Below, one piece after another: positions 16,511 through 25,388 of a stretch of DNA of 64,000 nucleotides. Position numbers and translations under genes: made by a program. The notes beneath the pieces were generated by a model. It did not search any database and was not told the origin of the DNA. It saw only the letters and a program-made list of their open reading frames with translations. This stretch comes from Verrucomicrobiales bacterium (GTDB taxonomy: Bacteria > Verrucomicrobiota > Verrucomicrobiia > Verrucomicrobiales > DEV007), in NCBI GenBank assembly GCA_029213195.1, contig JARGNI010000010.1, positions 85,679 through 149,678 of the forward strand, in the 5' to 3' direction. Within the stretch, counting starts at the first letter, position 1. Every line of letters begins with the position of its first letter.

Positions 16511-16536
16511 ACCGTCACGAGAGTGACGGTTTTTTT
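16511..16536 (+). terminator. Rho-independent terminator after the His-rich gene
   Basis: ACCGTCAC-GAGA-GTGACGGT forms a perfect 8-bp stem with a 4-base loop followed by six further T residues. It lies 32 bp after the stop at 16479 and points away from the TRAP gene, which is on the other strand. Confidence 0.92.
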
Positions 16537-16616
16537 CGTGAGAGCGCTTCAAGCTATTGCAGAGGGAGAAAGGCACCGAGTTCTATCCTATTCTCTGCCA
16601 TACAAATAGCAGATGC

Positions 16617-18599
16617 CTACGAAATCTCGCGACGACCCGCAACCCGGGTCACCATGGCCACGATCACCAGCAAGGCGACACCTCCAAGATCGTGGATCGT
16701 GAGCATCCACTCTTTCGGGAACAAGATGGCGTCCCCGGGATAGAGCATCAGGGCAGCCGCTACAAAAAGGAGACATCGCGAACCGGTTTTCAAACGGACG
16801 AGCAAGTAGCCTGACAAACCTCCAGCAAAGGCAACAATTCCCAAGGCCGCGATCGTCGTCGCATAGATCACCAGGATTACCGAAGGCGATTCTCCGCCCG
16901 GCGCCAGCAACAACAACTCAGGCCGGAAAACAAACATGAACGGCAGGGTGAACCCGACCAAGGCGACGCGAAAAGCAGCCATGCTCGTCGGGATAATCTT
17001 CGAACCTGCTACCGAGCTCGCCGCGTAGGCCGCGAGAGCTACCGGAGGCGTCACCATGCTCATCATGCCAAAGTAGAAGATAAAGAAATGAGCAGCCAGG
17101 GGAACCACTCCAAGTTTTCCCAACACCGGTCCCACGAGGGTTGCCATGAGAAGATAACAGACCACCGAAGGCAGCCCCATCCCGAGAACGAGCGAACCCA
17201 CCATGATGAGAAGCAAGGCACCGAGGAGGTTGTTCTCCGCCATCGGCAGAATGAGGGCGGGAAATCGCGTTCCGACTCCTGTCAGGGTCACCACTCCGAT
17301 GATGATCCCGACACAGGCTGCCGCACAGATCAGCGGTACAACATCCCGACCGGCTCCGCGGATGGCCTCCACGAACCTGGTCCAGGTCAGTCGGGTTTCC
17401 GGACGAAAAAAGCTGAGCGTAATCAACACGAGCAGGGCAAAAGTGACGGCCCGGAAAGGGGTAAATCCCATGATCAGGAAGGCGATCAAACTGGCCAGCG
17501 AAGCCGCGAAGAGGACTCCCTTGTAGGGTTCGAGTTTGACCGGCTCGTCGATGATCTTTTTCCCCTTCTCCACTGCCTCGGAGTCTTCTGGATCGCTGGG
17601 CTCCTCTTCGACGGCTGGAGCAGAAGCAATTCGGAGAGAATGAAAGTGCACGAAAAGAAAGAGCGAAAGATAATAGAGAATCGCCGGGATGAGGGCTGAC
17701 TGGATGATCTGCAAATAGGTAACGGCGGGCTGGACGATCTCCAGCATCAGGTAGGCTGCGGCACCCATCACCGGTGGCACCAGCGCTCCCCCGGAACTCG
17801 AAGCCGCCTCGATTCCTCCCGCAATCTCTCGCTTGAAGCGAGCCGCCCGCATCATCGGAATGGTAAAGGTGCCGGTGGTGACCACATTGGCGACCGCACT
17901 GCCGGACAAGGATCCCATGAATCCGCTGCTGACTACCGCTACCTTGGCGGGAGCCCCAACACTGTTTCGGAAGATTCTTCGGGCAAACTCGATAATGAAT
18001 CCGGTTGCTCCGGTCGCCCCGAGAAACGCTCCGAATACGACAAAGAGAAACACGTAGCGAAACATGACCCCAAGGGCGACGCCGAAGACACCCTGACCAT
18101 GTAGAACGGTTTGGGCCACGGTGCGGTCAAGGTCATAGCCACGATGAGGAATCAACCAATTCGGCAAACTCGGCCCGAAAAGGGCATACGTGAGAAACAG
18201 GATCGCAAGAATAGGTAGCGCCCATCCCATGCAGCGACGAGCTGATTCCAACACCAGGATCAAGAGCACGACCGCGACAAAGATGTCGAGCCCCGTCTCT
18301 TGTCCGGGCCGATTCCCGAGCGGCTGTCCATCCAACCAGAGTGCCCGGAAGAGAGTCTCGGTCTGCGTGATGATGAAACCGCAGGCCAACACCGCCAGCA
18401 CCGCCAGCGTGCCATCGAGAACTCGCGACCACTTCTTTCCACTCCATTTCTTGCGGAGCGGAAAATTCAAAAAACAGAGCACCAGTCCCGCCATCGCAAA
18501 AACGGCGAGACTCGACTGGGGCTGAAAAAGCGGGTAGTTGACCTCCCACAGCGTAAAAACGATGAGGATCCCTGCGATCAGCGAATTCAGGATTTTCAT
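16617..18599 (-). CDS. TAXI-type TRAP transporter, fused small and large membrane subunits
   Basis: The 660-residue product has about 16-18 hydrophobic segments. The first quarter corresponds to the small (DctQ-like) subunit and the rest to the DctM-like permease, with GATGATGFIIEFARRIFRNSVG, GALVPPVMGAAAYLM and GLPSVVCYLLMATLVGPVL in the conserved regions. A charged linker (EEEPSDPEDSEAVEKGKK) lies mid-protein. It takes up an organic solute by sodium or proton symport with the binding protein encoded just upstream at 18651-19658. Start ATG 18599 is preferred over a TTG four codons upstream. The substrate is unknown. Confidence 0.92.
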   Translation of the reverse strand: MKILNSLIAGILIVFTLWEVNYPLFQPQSSLAVFAMAGLVLCFLNFPLRKKWSGKKWSRVLDGTLAVLAVLACGFIITQTETLFRALWLDGQPLGNRPGQETGLDIFVAVVLLILVLESARRCMGWALPILAILFLTYALFGPSLPNWLIPHRGYDLDRTVAQTVLHGQGVFGVALGVMFRYVFLFVVFGAFLGATGATGFIIEFARRIFRNSVGAPAKVAVVSSGFMGSLSGSAVANVVTTGTFTIPMMRAARFKREIAGGIEAASSSGGALVPPVMGAAAYLMLEIVQPAVTYLQIIQSALIPAILYYLSLFLFVHFHSLRIASAPAVEEEPSDPEDSEAVEKGKKIIDEPVKLEPYKGVLFAASLASLIAFLIMGFTPFRAVTFALLVLITLSFFRPETRLTWTRFVEAIRGAGRDVVPLICAAACVGIIIGVVTLTGVGTRFPALILPMAENNLLGALLLIMVGSLVLGMGLPSVVCYLLMATLVGPVLGKLGVVPLAAHFFIFYFGMMSMVTPPVALAAYAASSVAGSKIIPTSMAAFRVALVGFTLPFMFVFRPELLLLAPGGESPSVILVIYATTIAALGIVAFAGGLSGYLLVRLKTGSRCLLFVAAALMLYPGDAILFPKEWMLTIHDLGGVALLVIVAMVTRVAGRREIS

Positions 18600-18650
18600 G
18601 ATCGGCGCCAAAAAGAGGTCATTCCCACACGGTCCTCCGAAAAGAAGGCA

Positions 18651-19658
18651 CTACTCCGACCAGATTCCGATCTCCTTGTAGAACCGGATTGCACCGGGAT
18701 GGAAATCGGTTCCAACCGGACGAGCCGCATTCTTGGGATTGATTGCTTTCCCAGCTGGGTGCTTGGCCACGACTTCCTCACGATTCTCGTAGAGGGCCTT
18801 GGTCAGCTGATAGACGGTCTCTTCATCCTTGGCTGCGGAAGTGATCAGGTGCATGGACCCCACGTTCAGACAGGGATAGTCCACATCCTGTCCTCGATAG
18901 GTTCCCGCCTTGACAAGGGCCGGATGGAAGAAGGCATATTCGTCGATCAACTTCTGCCGGGCTTCCTCCTCGAAAGGAACAAAGAGAATGTCACCGGAAG
19001 CACAAGCCTGGGTGATCGATGCGGTCGGGATTGCTCCTCCAAGGAAAGCCGCTGCAGCTGATCCGTCAGAGAGCATATCGACCGCAGCGGGTTGAGTCCC
19101 GTAGAGAGGCGTCAGGTCGGCGAGTTTCACTCCGTGGGCCTCGAGGATGGGCTCCACGAAATGCTCAAAGCCGGCACCGGGAGGTCCAATCACGACCCGC
19201 TTCCCTTTCAGGTCGGCCATTGTCTTCACCCCGGAGTCCTTCGGAGTGATGAAAAATGCGACGTTCGGCGCCAGGGTCACCACGGATTGAATAGGCTGAG
19301 GCGTTTCCCAATCCCGTCCGCCACGAGATGCAAAATAGCTAATGGCCGCATTGGCCATCGCCAGGTCCAGTTCATCGCCGGCGAGGCGTCGGATATTTTC
19401 CTGCGTGCCCATCGTCGCCTCGGCAGTCACGACCCAGTTGCCACCCTCGGCGTGGGTTCCCAATACTTCGGCAATCGCGCCACCGACCACGAAGAAGGCT
19501 CCCCCCGGAGGCGCTGTGCCCACACTGAGAAACTGTTTCTTGCCGGATCCGCTATCGGAGCCATCTCCGGATTCCTCCGAGGAATTGCAACCGACGAGAA
19601 GAGAGCCGGCGATACAGATTGCGGAAAGAGTTTGCCAGGTGGGGGAAGAGAAAATCAT
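18651..19658 (-). CDS. TAXI family TRAP transporter solute-binding lipoprotein
   Basis: From ATG 19658 (MIFSSPTWQTLSAIC) the leader ends in the lipobox LLVGC, and a Ser/Asp-rich linker follows. The body has the TAXI features SVGTAPPGGAFFVVGGAIAE, EATMGTQENIRRLAGDELDLAMANA and KRVVIGPPGAGFE. It captures the solute outside the inner membrane and hands it to the permease. The permease gene begins 51 bp downstream on the same strand, so the two form an operon. The substrate cannot be read from the sequence; TAXI systems are known for glutamate-like and other carboxylates. Confidence 0.92.
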   Translation of the reverse strand: MIFSSPTWQTLSAICIAGSLLVGCNSSEESGDGSDSGSGKKQFLSVGTAPPGGAFFVVGGAIAEVLGTHAEGGNWVVTAEATMGTQENIRRLAGDELDLAMANAAISYFASRGGRDWETPQPIQSVVTLAPNVAFFITPKDSGVKTMADLKGKRVVIGPPGAGFEHFVEPILEAHGVKLADLTPLYGTQPAAVDMLSDGSAAAAFLGGAIPTASITQACASGDILFVPFEEEARQKLIDEYAFFHPALVKAGTYRGQDVDYPCLNVGSMHLITSAAKDEETVYQLTKALYENREEVVAKHPAGKAINPKNAARPVGTDFHPGAIRFYKEIGIWSE

Positions 19659-19834
19659 GATGAGCAAAGGAATACGTCCTGAGTGTCCCGTTTCGACGGA
19701 GAAAATCAAGGGGCGGCTTTGGATTGCGTGGGTCAATCGCTTCCGTGAAGCCCGTCACCGAAGCGAGTATGCCAAGCGAGGGCGTTTGGACTATCCACCA
19801 AATGACACGAAGACATCGGATCCGATTTCCATAC

Positions 19835-19858
19835 GGAGGGGCAAGCTCCTGCCCCTCC
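19835..19858. repeat. Intergenic palindrome between the TAXI and hrpA genes
   Basis: GGAGGGGCA and TGCCCCTCC form perfect 9-bp arms around AGCTCC. It sits in the 273-bp gap between the start of the TAXI binding-protein gene and the end of hrpA, where I see no gene. Its build (GG-initial arm, short loop, CC-final arm) resembles the palindromes at 7282-7530 and 13236. Confidence 0.6.
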
Positions 19859-19931
19859 AGGAGTTGATGCCCTATTCGACAACAACGCTCCCCTCTTGTG
19901 CCGGATTGGGGCCGACCTGGGCACATGCCTC

Positions 19932-22900
19932 TCACTTCATCCGCGCCCGAACCTCGGGAGCAAAAAATTTCAGACGCAGTTCTTCGTCCGCCCCGATCAG
20001 CTCCGCTTTCACAATTGCCTCGGGACAACGCCCGCATTCGCAGGTCAGTTCTTCCTGCCAAAGGGAAAAGGACTCCTCCTCGTAGCGCTCCAATTTGTCG
20101 AGATCCTTGAATGGCGCTGCGCCGACCATTCGAGTGAGTCGGGCCTCCAGCCCCTGGAGAAAACCAATTCTCCGACTGACACCGCCGGCGACCAACCACC
20201 CAGGAGCGAGCAACTGAGCAAAATGGGCACGGGCATCGGCAATCGATTCCTCGTGCCCTGGCTGTTCTGTTTCAAGAAGCCCGCCGACTCGATCCGCCAC
20301 CGCCAGCAACCGGCTCACGGTGCCGCACCATCTCGATGCCGTTTCGAAAAGCGAGCGTTCAGCGCCCGCGGCGGCTCTCTCCCACTCCTCCAGAGTAAGC
20401 GGACTACCGAGAAGATCGCCGAGAATCCCAAGAAGGAGATCGTCGCGATTGCGTCCGGCTCCTGGCCCAAGATTCGAAAGGAGCAGGGCTTCATCGGGAG
20501 CAAGAAATGTGAGTCCCTCTTTCTCCTCCCCAGGCCTGGGAGTCGACGACCGTTTTGCCGGAAGAGGCGTCTTTGCTTGCACGGGCTCAGTCGCCCCGAA
20601 AGCAGCCGCAAGAGAGCCAAATCCATCACTGGCTTTCCCAGGCTTCTGGGAAGCGGGCGACACAGACTTCGTCCGCGCTTTGGATGCGGATTGTGAGAAC
20701 AAAACGGCCAGCAAGCGCTTTACCGGCTCCGGGTGAGTGACCTCGAACAACTTTGCGACGCCGAGCCGGTGCTGAAAGGAAGCACATGGCCAGGACGCAA
20801 ACAGCTGCAGCGCGGGGAACGACTTCCCAGGATCGTAGAGCCTGGGGTATCCTGTCGTTCGCCGGTCCAGGGAAACTTCTTTCGGCAAATCGCCAAAGGA
20901 CCAGTTGGTAACTTTTGCCTGCTCGTATTTCCCCCGGGCAACGATGGCGAATCGTTTCTGTACCCGATCAGCGAGACTCGTCTGTAGTTCGACAAGTTCT
21001 TTCCCGACTCCTACGACCTTTCCGCTGTCGTCGAACACCTCAAATCGCATCCGTAGATGTTCGGGCATACGGCTCAAATCAAAGGAACCTTCGGACAATT
21101 CGACTTCGTAGCTCTCGTGAAGAAATTCGAGGAAGGCATCAAGCAATCCCAGGTCCGGAACGTAGTCCCACCACGCATCGACAAAATGCTCGGCGACCTC
21201 GCGATTCGCGGGGAGAAGAGTTCGAGTTTCTTTGGGGAGGCATCGGAGCAGCACTGAAACTTTTTCCTCCAGCCATCCCGGGACAAGCCATTCGCCAAAC
21301 CATTCCGGCAGGTGCGGCAACTCGACCAGGGGAATCTCGAGGGTCATCCCGTCCCCGGGATCGGAAGGATTGTGGAGATACCGCACGCGCATCTCGTGTT
21401 CGCCATCCGGCGAAAGGATGGTGTCCGGAAAGTTCTCCACCGGGATGGGTTCCTGCTGCGGGAGGAGGCAATCCTCCAGCGCAAGATTGATGACGCCCTC
21501 CTCTTCCCCAGCGACCCATTTCTCGAAATCCTTCTGGGTGCAGATCGATTCGGGGAGACGATCCTCGTAGAACGAAACAATCGCTTCGGGATGGATGAGC
21601 CCATTGAGACGACGCAGCTTGTGCTCGAGTCGCTCGGCAGCCCGCAGGGTTTCCCGATTTCGTTTCAGCACAGGAATCGGCGAGCGGGTATTGCCATTCA
21701 CGAGTGCTTCCAGCAGGAAAACCTCCCGGGCGACACGACGATCGATACGACCGTAGTGAATGGGGCGCTTTTCGACGACGGGAAGTCCAAACGCGATGAC
21801 TCGCTCTTCGCCATAGACAGCCCCCTGCTCTTTTGACCACTGGGGGTTCTGGTAACGATAGCGGCAGAGATGAGGCGCAACTTTCTCAAACCAGCCCGGA
21901 TCGAACATGGCAGCGTTGCGGGCATAGAGTTTCGCCGTCTCGACCATCTCGAAGGCCATGACCCAGGCCGGGGCGCTGCCAAAGATTCCCGACCCTGGAA
22001 ATAGCCAGAAAGTGGAGTTGCGAGCGCCTTTGTATCCCTTCTTCTGCCCCTGGTGCATTCCGATCTGGGATGGAATCGCAGCAAGAATGGCGCGGTGTAG
22101 CGGCTCCGAGTAGGTGTCCTTCGGATCGGCAAGCTTCTTTCCTGCCGGAGGCAGCTTCCATTTCAGCTCCCGCAAGGTGTCACGAATCTCCCGATAGAGA
22201 TTTCGCCACTCCTGGACTCGACGGTAGTTGAGAAAGTTCTTCTGGCAGAACTTGCGAAGCTGGTTATTGGACTTCCCCCGAGCCTCGTCGATGGCGTGCC
22301 ACCAGCGAAGCCATCCTGTGAAATCCGAACGCTTGTCGCGAAACTGGCCGTGCGCACTGTCGGCCGCTTCCTGCTTCTCCTTGGGACGCTCCCTCGGGTC
22401 CTGCACCGTCAGGGCGCTGGCGATGATGATTCCTTCGAAAAGGCAGTTTTCTTCCTGTGCCCCGACAAGGATGCGCCCTACCCGGGGATCGAGCGGAAGG
22501 CGCGCGAGGGTATGCCCGATCCCGGTCATCTCGATGTGCTTCCCCTTCTTGTCGATCGCCCCAATTTCTTCAAGCGTTCGGTAGGCCTGGGCAACGCGCT
22601 TGGCCTGGGGAGGGTCGACAAAGGGAAACTCGAGGGGATCGCCCAACCCGAGGTGCTCCATCTGGAGAACGACGCCGGCGAGATTGGAGCGCAAAATCTC
22701 GGGATCGGTGTATTCGTCGCGCCACTCGAAGTCTTCTTCCGAGTAGAGTCGAACGCAGATGCCTTCACTGACACGACCACAACGTCCTCGACGTTGACGG
22801 GCACTCGCTTTCGAAATCGGCTCGACCTGGAGCCGCTGGATACCCGATCCCGGATCATGGCGACTGATCCGGGCAATTCCAGAGTCGATGACGAAACGAA

Positions 22901-23774
22901 TTCCTGGAATGGTCAGCGAGGTCTCCGCAACATTGGTCGCAAGGATGATGCGGCGTCGACCCGTGACCGGATTGAAAACCGCCTGTTGTTCTTTCCCCGC
23001 CTGCCGAGCAAAGAGAGGAAGGACCATCGTGTCGGGATACTTTCGCCCCTCGAGAAGCTCCGCGGCGTCGCGAATCTCCCGCTCCCCAGGCAGAAAGACG
23101 AGGGTGTCCCCGAGCCGATCTTCTTCTCCCAGGTCCTCCACCGCCCTGGCGATCTGGTCGGAAAGATGTTCCCGCTCGTGCGTCGGCTCCTGGTAGCGGT
23201 CCTCGACGGGAAAGGTACGCCCCTCGACCTCGACAACGGGGGCTCCGCTGAAAAACTCCGAGAACGAGCCGGCATCGAGGGTAGCCGAGGAAATAAGGAT
23301 CTTGAGATCCTTTCTTCGTTTCAGGATGCGGTGGAGATAACCGAGAATGAAATCGATGTTGAGCGATCGCTCGTGGGCCTCATCGATGATGAGCGTGTCG
23401 TATTGCTTCAGGTTCCGATCCGCCCGTGTCTCGGCGAGGAGGACACCGTCGGTCATGAACTTCACCGCCGTGGTTTTCCGGTCTGTGCGATCCTCGAATC
23501 GGATCTGGTAGCCGACCTCTTTTCCAAGTGGCACCTGCAGTTCGTCGGCGACCCGCTTGGCCACGGAAGTCGCAGCGATCCGTCGCGGCTGAGTGCATCC
23601 GATGCGCCTGCCATCCGTCCCCCGCCCCATTTCGAGCGCGATCTTCGGCAACTGCGTGGTCTTCCCGGATCCGGTATCGCCACAGACGATGACGACCTGG
23701 TTTTTCGAGAGTGCCTCGCGAATCTCCTCGCGTCTTCGCGAAACGGGGAGATTCTCTGGAAAGTGAATCTTCAA
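19932..23774 (-). CDS. hrpA: ATP-dependent RNA helicase HrpA (DEAH box, DUF3418)
   Basis: This large SF2 helicase has motif I GDTGSGKTTQLPK, Ia TQPRRIAATSVAKRVA, motif II DEAH, motif III SSATLD, motif V-VI TNVAETSLTIPGI and QRRGRCGR, then the HA2 and OB-like regions and the long C-terminal DUF3418 with EVFLLEALVNGN. HrpA unwinds RNA and acts in mRNA and ribosome handling. The frame is open to a TTG at 23879, which would exactly overlap the ATG of the divergent VOC gene. I prefer the TTG at 23774 (LKIHFPENLPVS), preceded by GAGGAAGGG; the longer form would have 1315 residues. The gene stands alone. Confidence 0.9.
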   Translation of the reverse strand: MKIHFPENLPVSRRREEIREALSKNQVVIVCGDTGSGKTTQLPKIALEMGRGTDGRRIGCTQPRRIAATSVAKRVADELQVPLGKEVGYQIRFEDRTDRKTTAVKFMTDGVLLAETRADRNLKQYDTLIIDEAHERSLNIDFILGYLHRILKRRKDLKILISSATLDAGSFSEFFSGAPVVEVEGRTFPVEDRYQEPTHEREHLSDQIARAVEDLGEEDRLGDTLVFLPGEREIRDAAELLEGRKYPDTMVLPLFARQAGKEQQAVFNPVTGRRRIILATNVAETSLTIPGIRFVIDSGIARISRHDPGSGIQRLQVEPISKASARQRRGRCGRVSEGICVRLYSEEDFEWRDEYTDPEILRSNLAGVVLQMEHLGLGDPLEFPFVDPPQAKRVAQAYRTLEEIGAIDKKGKHIEMTGIGHTLARLPLDPRVGRILVGAQEENCLFEGIIIASALTVQDPRERPKEKQEAADSAHGQFRDKRSDFTGWLRWWHAIDEARGKSNNQLRKFCQKNFLNYRRVQEWRNLYREIRDTLRELKWKLPPAGKKLADPKDTYSEPLHRAILAAIPSQIGMHQGQKKGYKGARNSTFWLFPGSGIFGSAPAWVMAFEMVETAKLYARNAAMFDPGWFEKVAPHLCRYRYQNPQWSKEQGAVYGEERVIAFGLPVVEKRPIHYGRIDRRVAREVFLLEALVNGNTRSPIPVLKRNRETLRAAERLEHKLRRLNGLIHPEAIVSFYEDRLPESICTQKDFEKWVAGEEEGVINLALEDCLLPQQEPIPVENFPDTILSPDGEHEMRVRYLHNPSDPGDGMTLEIPLVELPHLPEWFGEWLVPGWLEEKVSVLLRCLPKETRTLLPANREVAEHFVDAWWDYVPDLGLLDAFLEFLHESYEVELSEGSFDLSRMPEHLRMRFEVFDDSGKVVGVGKELVELQTSLADRVQKRFAIVARGKYEQAKVTNWSFGDLPKEVSLDRRTTGYPRLYDPGKSFPALQLFASWPCASFQHRLGVAKLFEVTHPEPVKRLLAVLFSQSASKARTKSVSPASQKPGKASDGFGSLAAAFGATEPVQAKTPLPAKRSSTPRPGEEKEGLTFLAPDEALLLSNLGPGAGRNRDDLLLGILGDLLGSPLTLEEWERAAAGAERSLFETASRWCGTVSRLLAVADRVGGLLETEQPGHEESIADARAHFAQLLAPGWLVAGGVSRRIGFLQGLEARLTRMVGAAPFKDLDKLERYEEESFSLWQEELTCECGRCPEAIVKAELIGADEELRLKFFAPEVRARMK

Positions 23775-23878
23775 GAGAGAAGACCCTTCCTCTATGGCCC
23801 GGGACTTGCAAGCAAGGAGGCGATCCTGAAATCGCAAAGCCGTTTGCGAGGAGTCGTTCTCACCGTATCTTCCCGGCA

Positions 23879-24235
23879 ATGATCGAGGTCGAAAAAATCA
23901 AATACACCATCTGGGCAGCCGACACCGATCGCGCGGTGCGCTTCTACACCGACACCTTCGGTGCCGAGGTCGTGAAGCAGAACCCTCACATCACCGAGCT
24001 CGACATCGTGGGAGGTCTCCTCTCGATCCATAGCGGTGGAGAGGGAAAGAAAACCTGGACCGGGATCACCCTGCAAGTCGCCGACGTTGTCGTCGGCGCA
24101 AAGGAAGTGATGGCTGCCGGAGGCCAATGCCCGCGCGAGCCCCAACCCGAAGACGGAGAACCTCCCCATCTCGCGATGTGTATCGACCCGGAGGGAAACG
24201 AATTCATGCTGACACGCGATCGCAGCGGAGATTGA
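23879..24235 (+). CDS. VOC family (glyoxalase/bleomycin-resistance-like) protein
   Basis: The 118-residue product begins MIEVEKIKYTIWAADTDRAVRFYTDTFGAEV, the first beta-alpha-beta-beta-beta module, and ends with HLAMCIDPEGNEFMLTR, the second. The Glu in GNEF is the usual metal ligand. Substrate and reaction cannot be assigned. It is followed by the DUF4336 gene 6 bp downstream, so the two are probably co-transcribed. The ATG overlaps the most upstream possible start of the divergent hrpA gene. Confidence 0.85.
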   Translation: MIEVEKIKYTIWAADTDRAVRFYTDTFGAEVVKQNPHITELDIVGGLLSIHSGGEGKKTWTGITLQVADVVVGAKEVMAAGGQCPREPQPEDGEPPHLAMCIDPEGNEFMLTRDRSGD

Positions 24236-24241
24236 AGAATC

Positions 24242-24922
24242 ATGGCCGAGCTGATTTCCATCGACGAAAACGTCTGGGTGCAGAAGCACTCGCTCCGTCT
24301 CATCGGAATGGAGATGGGGAGAAATGTCACGATCCTGCGACTGGAAAGCGGTCATCTGATTCTCCACTCGACCGCCGCTTTTTCGGAAGAGGATCGCAAA
24401 GCCATCGAGAGCCTGGGCGAGCCGGCCTGGCTGCTCGATGCCACCAATTTTCATGATACCCTCGTCTCCGAGGGCCGGTCCGTTTTTCCGCTCCTCCCCT
24501 ACTTCGCACCCGAAGGGTTTCCCGGAGCTTCGAACTCCCTCCTTTTCACGGATCCGCCTGAAGAATGGGACGGGGAAGTCGATCTAATCAAGATCGAGGG
24601 AATGCCCAAGATCAATGAACATGTGGTTTTTCATCGAGCTTCCGGCACCCTGGTTGTCGCCGATCTTCTTTTCAACCAACCCGAAGAAGTCACGGGCTGG
24701 ACACGAACCGGGCTCCGCATGATCTCCGGGATCCGAGAGCACCCCGGCTGCAGCCGCATGTATCGGTTTATGATCCGCGACCGCGGCGCTTTCGAAGCTT
24801 CGCTCCACCAGATTCTCGAACTCCCCTTCCGACGGATCGTCGTCGGTCATGGAGACCCCATCGAGATGGATGCGCGGACGAAGATGCGATCCATCTTTCT
24901 CGACCTCGGCTACGCGGTCTGA
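24242..24922 (+). CDS. DUF4336 family protein (metallo-beta-lactamase-like)
   Basis: The 226-residue protein matches the DUF4336 pattern: ENVWVQKHSLRLIGMEMGRNVTILRL at the start, DATNFHD in the middle where lactamase-fold enzymes place HxHxD, FHRASGTLVVADLLFN, and RIVVGHGDPI near the end. The fold is that of metallo-beta-lactamases but the canonical HxHxDH motif is not intact, so metal binding may be altered. No function is established. It is in an operon with the VOC gene and overlaps the convergent ABA4-like gene by 13 bp. Confidence 0.8.
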   Translation: MAELISIDENVWVQKHSLRLIGMEMGRNVTILRLESGHLILHSTAAFSEEDRKAIESLGEPAWLLDATNFHDTLVSEGRSVFPLLPYFAPEGFPGASNSLLFTDPPEEWDGEVDLIKIEGMPKINEHVVFHRASGTLVVADLLFNQPEEVTGWTRTGLRMISGIREHPGCSRMYRFMIRDRGAFEASLHQILELPFRRIVVGHGDPIEMDARTKMRSIFLDLGYAV

Positions 24923-25344
24923 GCGGACCGGCGCTTGTTGATCACTCCGAGGAGGACCAGGAAAAGCAACAATCCCACTGGGCCGAAGAGGAAGGTCAAA
25001 ATCATCGGGATCACGATCCATCCGTGCCTGATTTCTTCGCGCTTCGCCTTCTCGAGAATCCAGCACCCGACAAAAAAGTCGAAAGCGAGATAGTGAAGCC
25101 ACCCTGCCACGACGACCCAGGGCTGGGTAAACAGGGCGGTAACCTGGGCCAGCGTCTGGAAGCCACCTTCCTCATTGGGTTCGGCGAGAATCATCGCGGC
25201 GATGTAGACAAGAGCGAAAAGGATGGGAACCGCGAAACGAACGATGCGAAAAAGGGCCGGAGTCCAGCGCGCTGCCGCGATGAGATAGACCCACGAGAAG
25301 AACGCGATGGAGTTGACGATGCTGAAAACGGTTTCGGGAGTCAT
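24910..25344 (-). CDS. ABA4-like (DUF4281) membrane protein
   Basis: The 144-residue protein has four hydrophobic segments and the family motif WLHYLAFDFFVGCWILEKAKR in the third. In plants ABA4 is needed for neoxanthin formation from violaxanthin. Bacterial members are of unknown function, though carotenoid-related activity has been proposed for the family. No carotenoid gene lies nearby. Its end overlaps the DUF4336 gene tail to tail by 13 bp. Confidence 0.88.
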   Translation of the reverse strand: MTPETVFSIVNSIAFFSWVYLIAAARWTPALFRIVRFAVPILFALVYIAAMILAEPNEEGGFQTLAQVTALFTQPWVVVAGWLHYLAFDFFVGCWILEKAKREEIRHGWIVIPMILTFLFGPVGLLLFLVLLGVINKRRSAQTA

Positions 25345-25388
25345 GTCCGGTAAGGTGCTGTGGGGCTTTCAAGAATGCTGGCGCGAGA

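Noticed and set aside
22296..23882. 528-codon plus-strand open frame
   Set aside because: Antisense to hrpA, which has all helicase motifs; it arises from high GC and codon bias.
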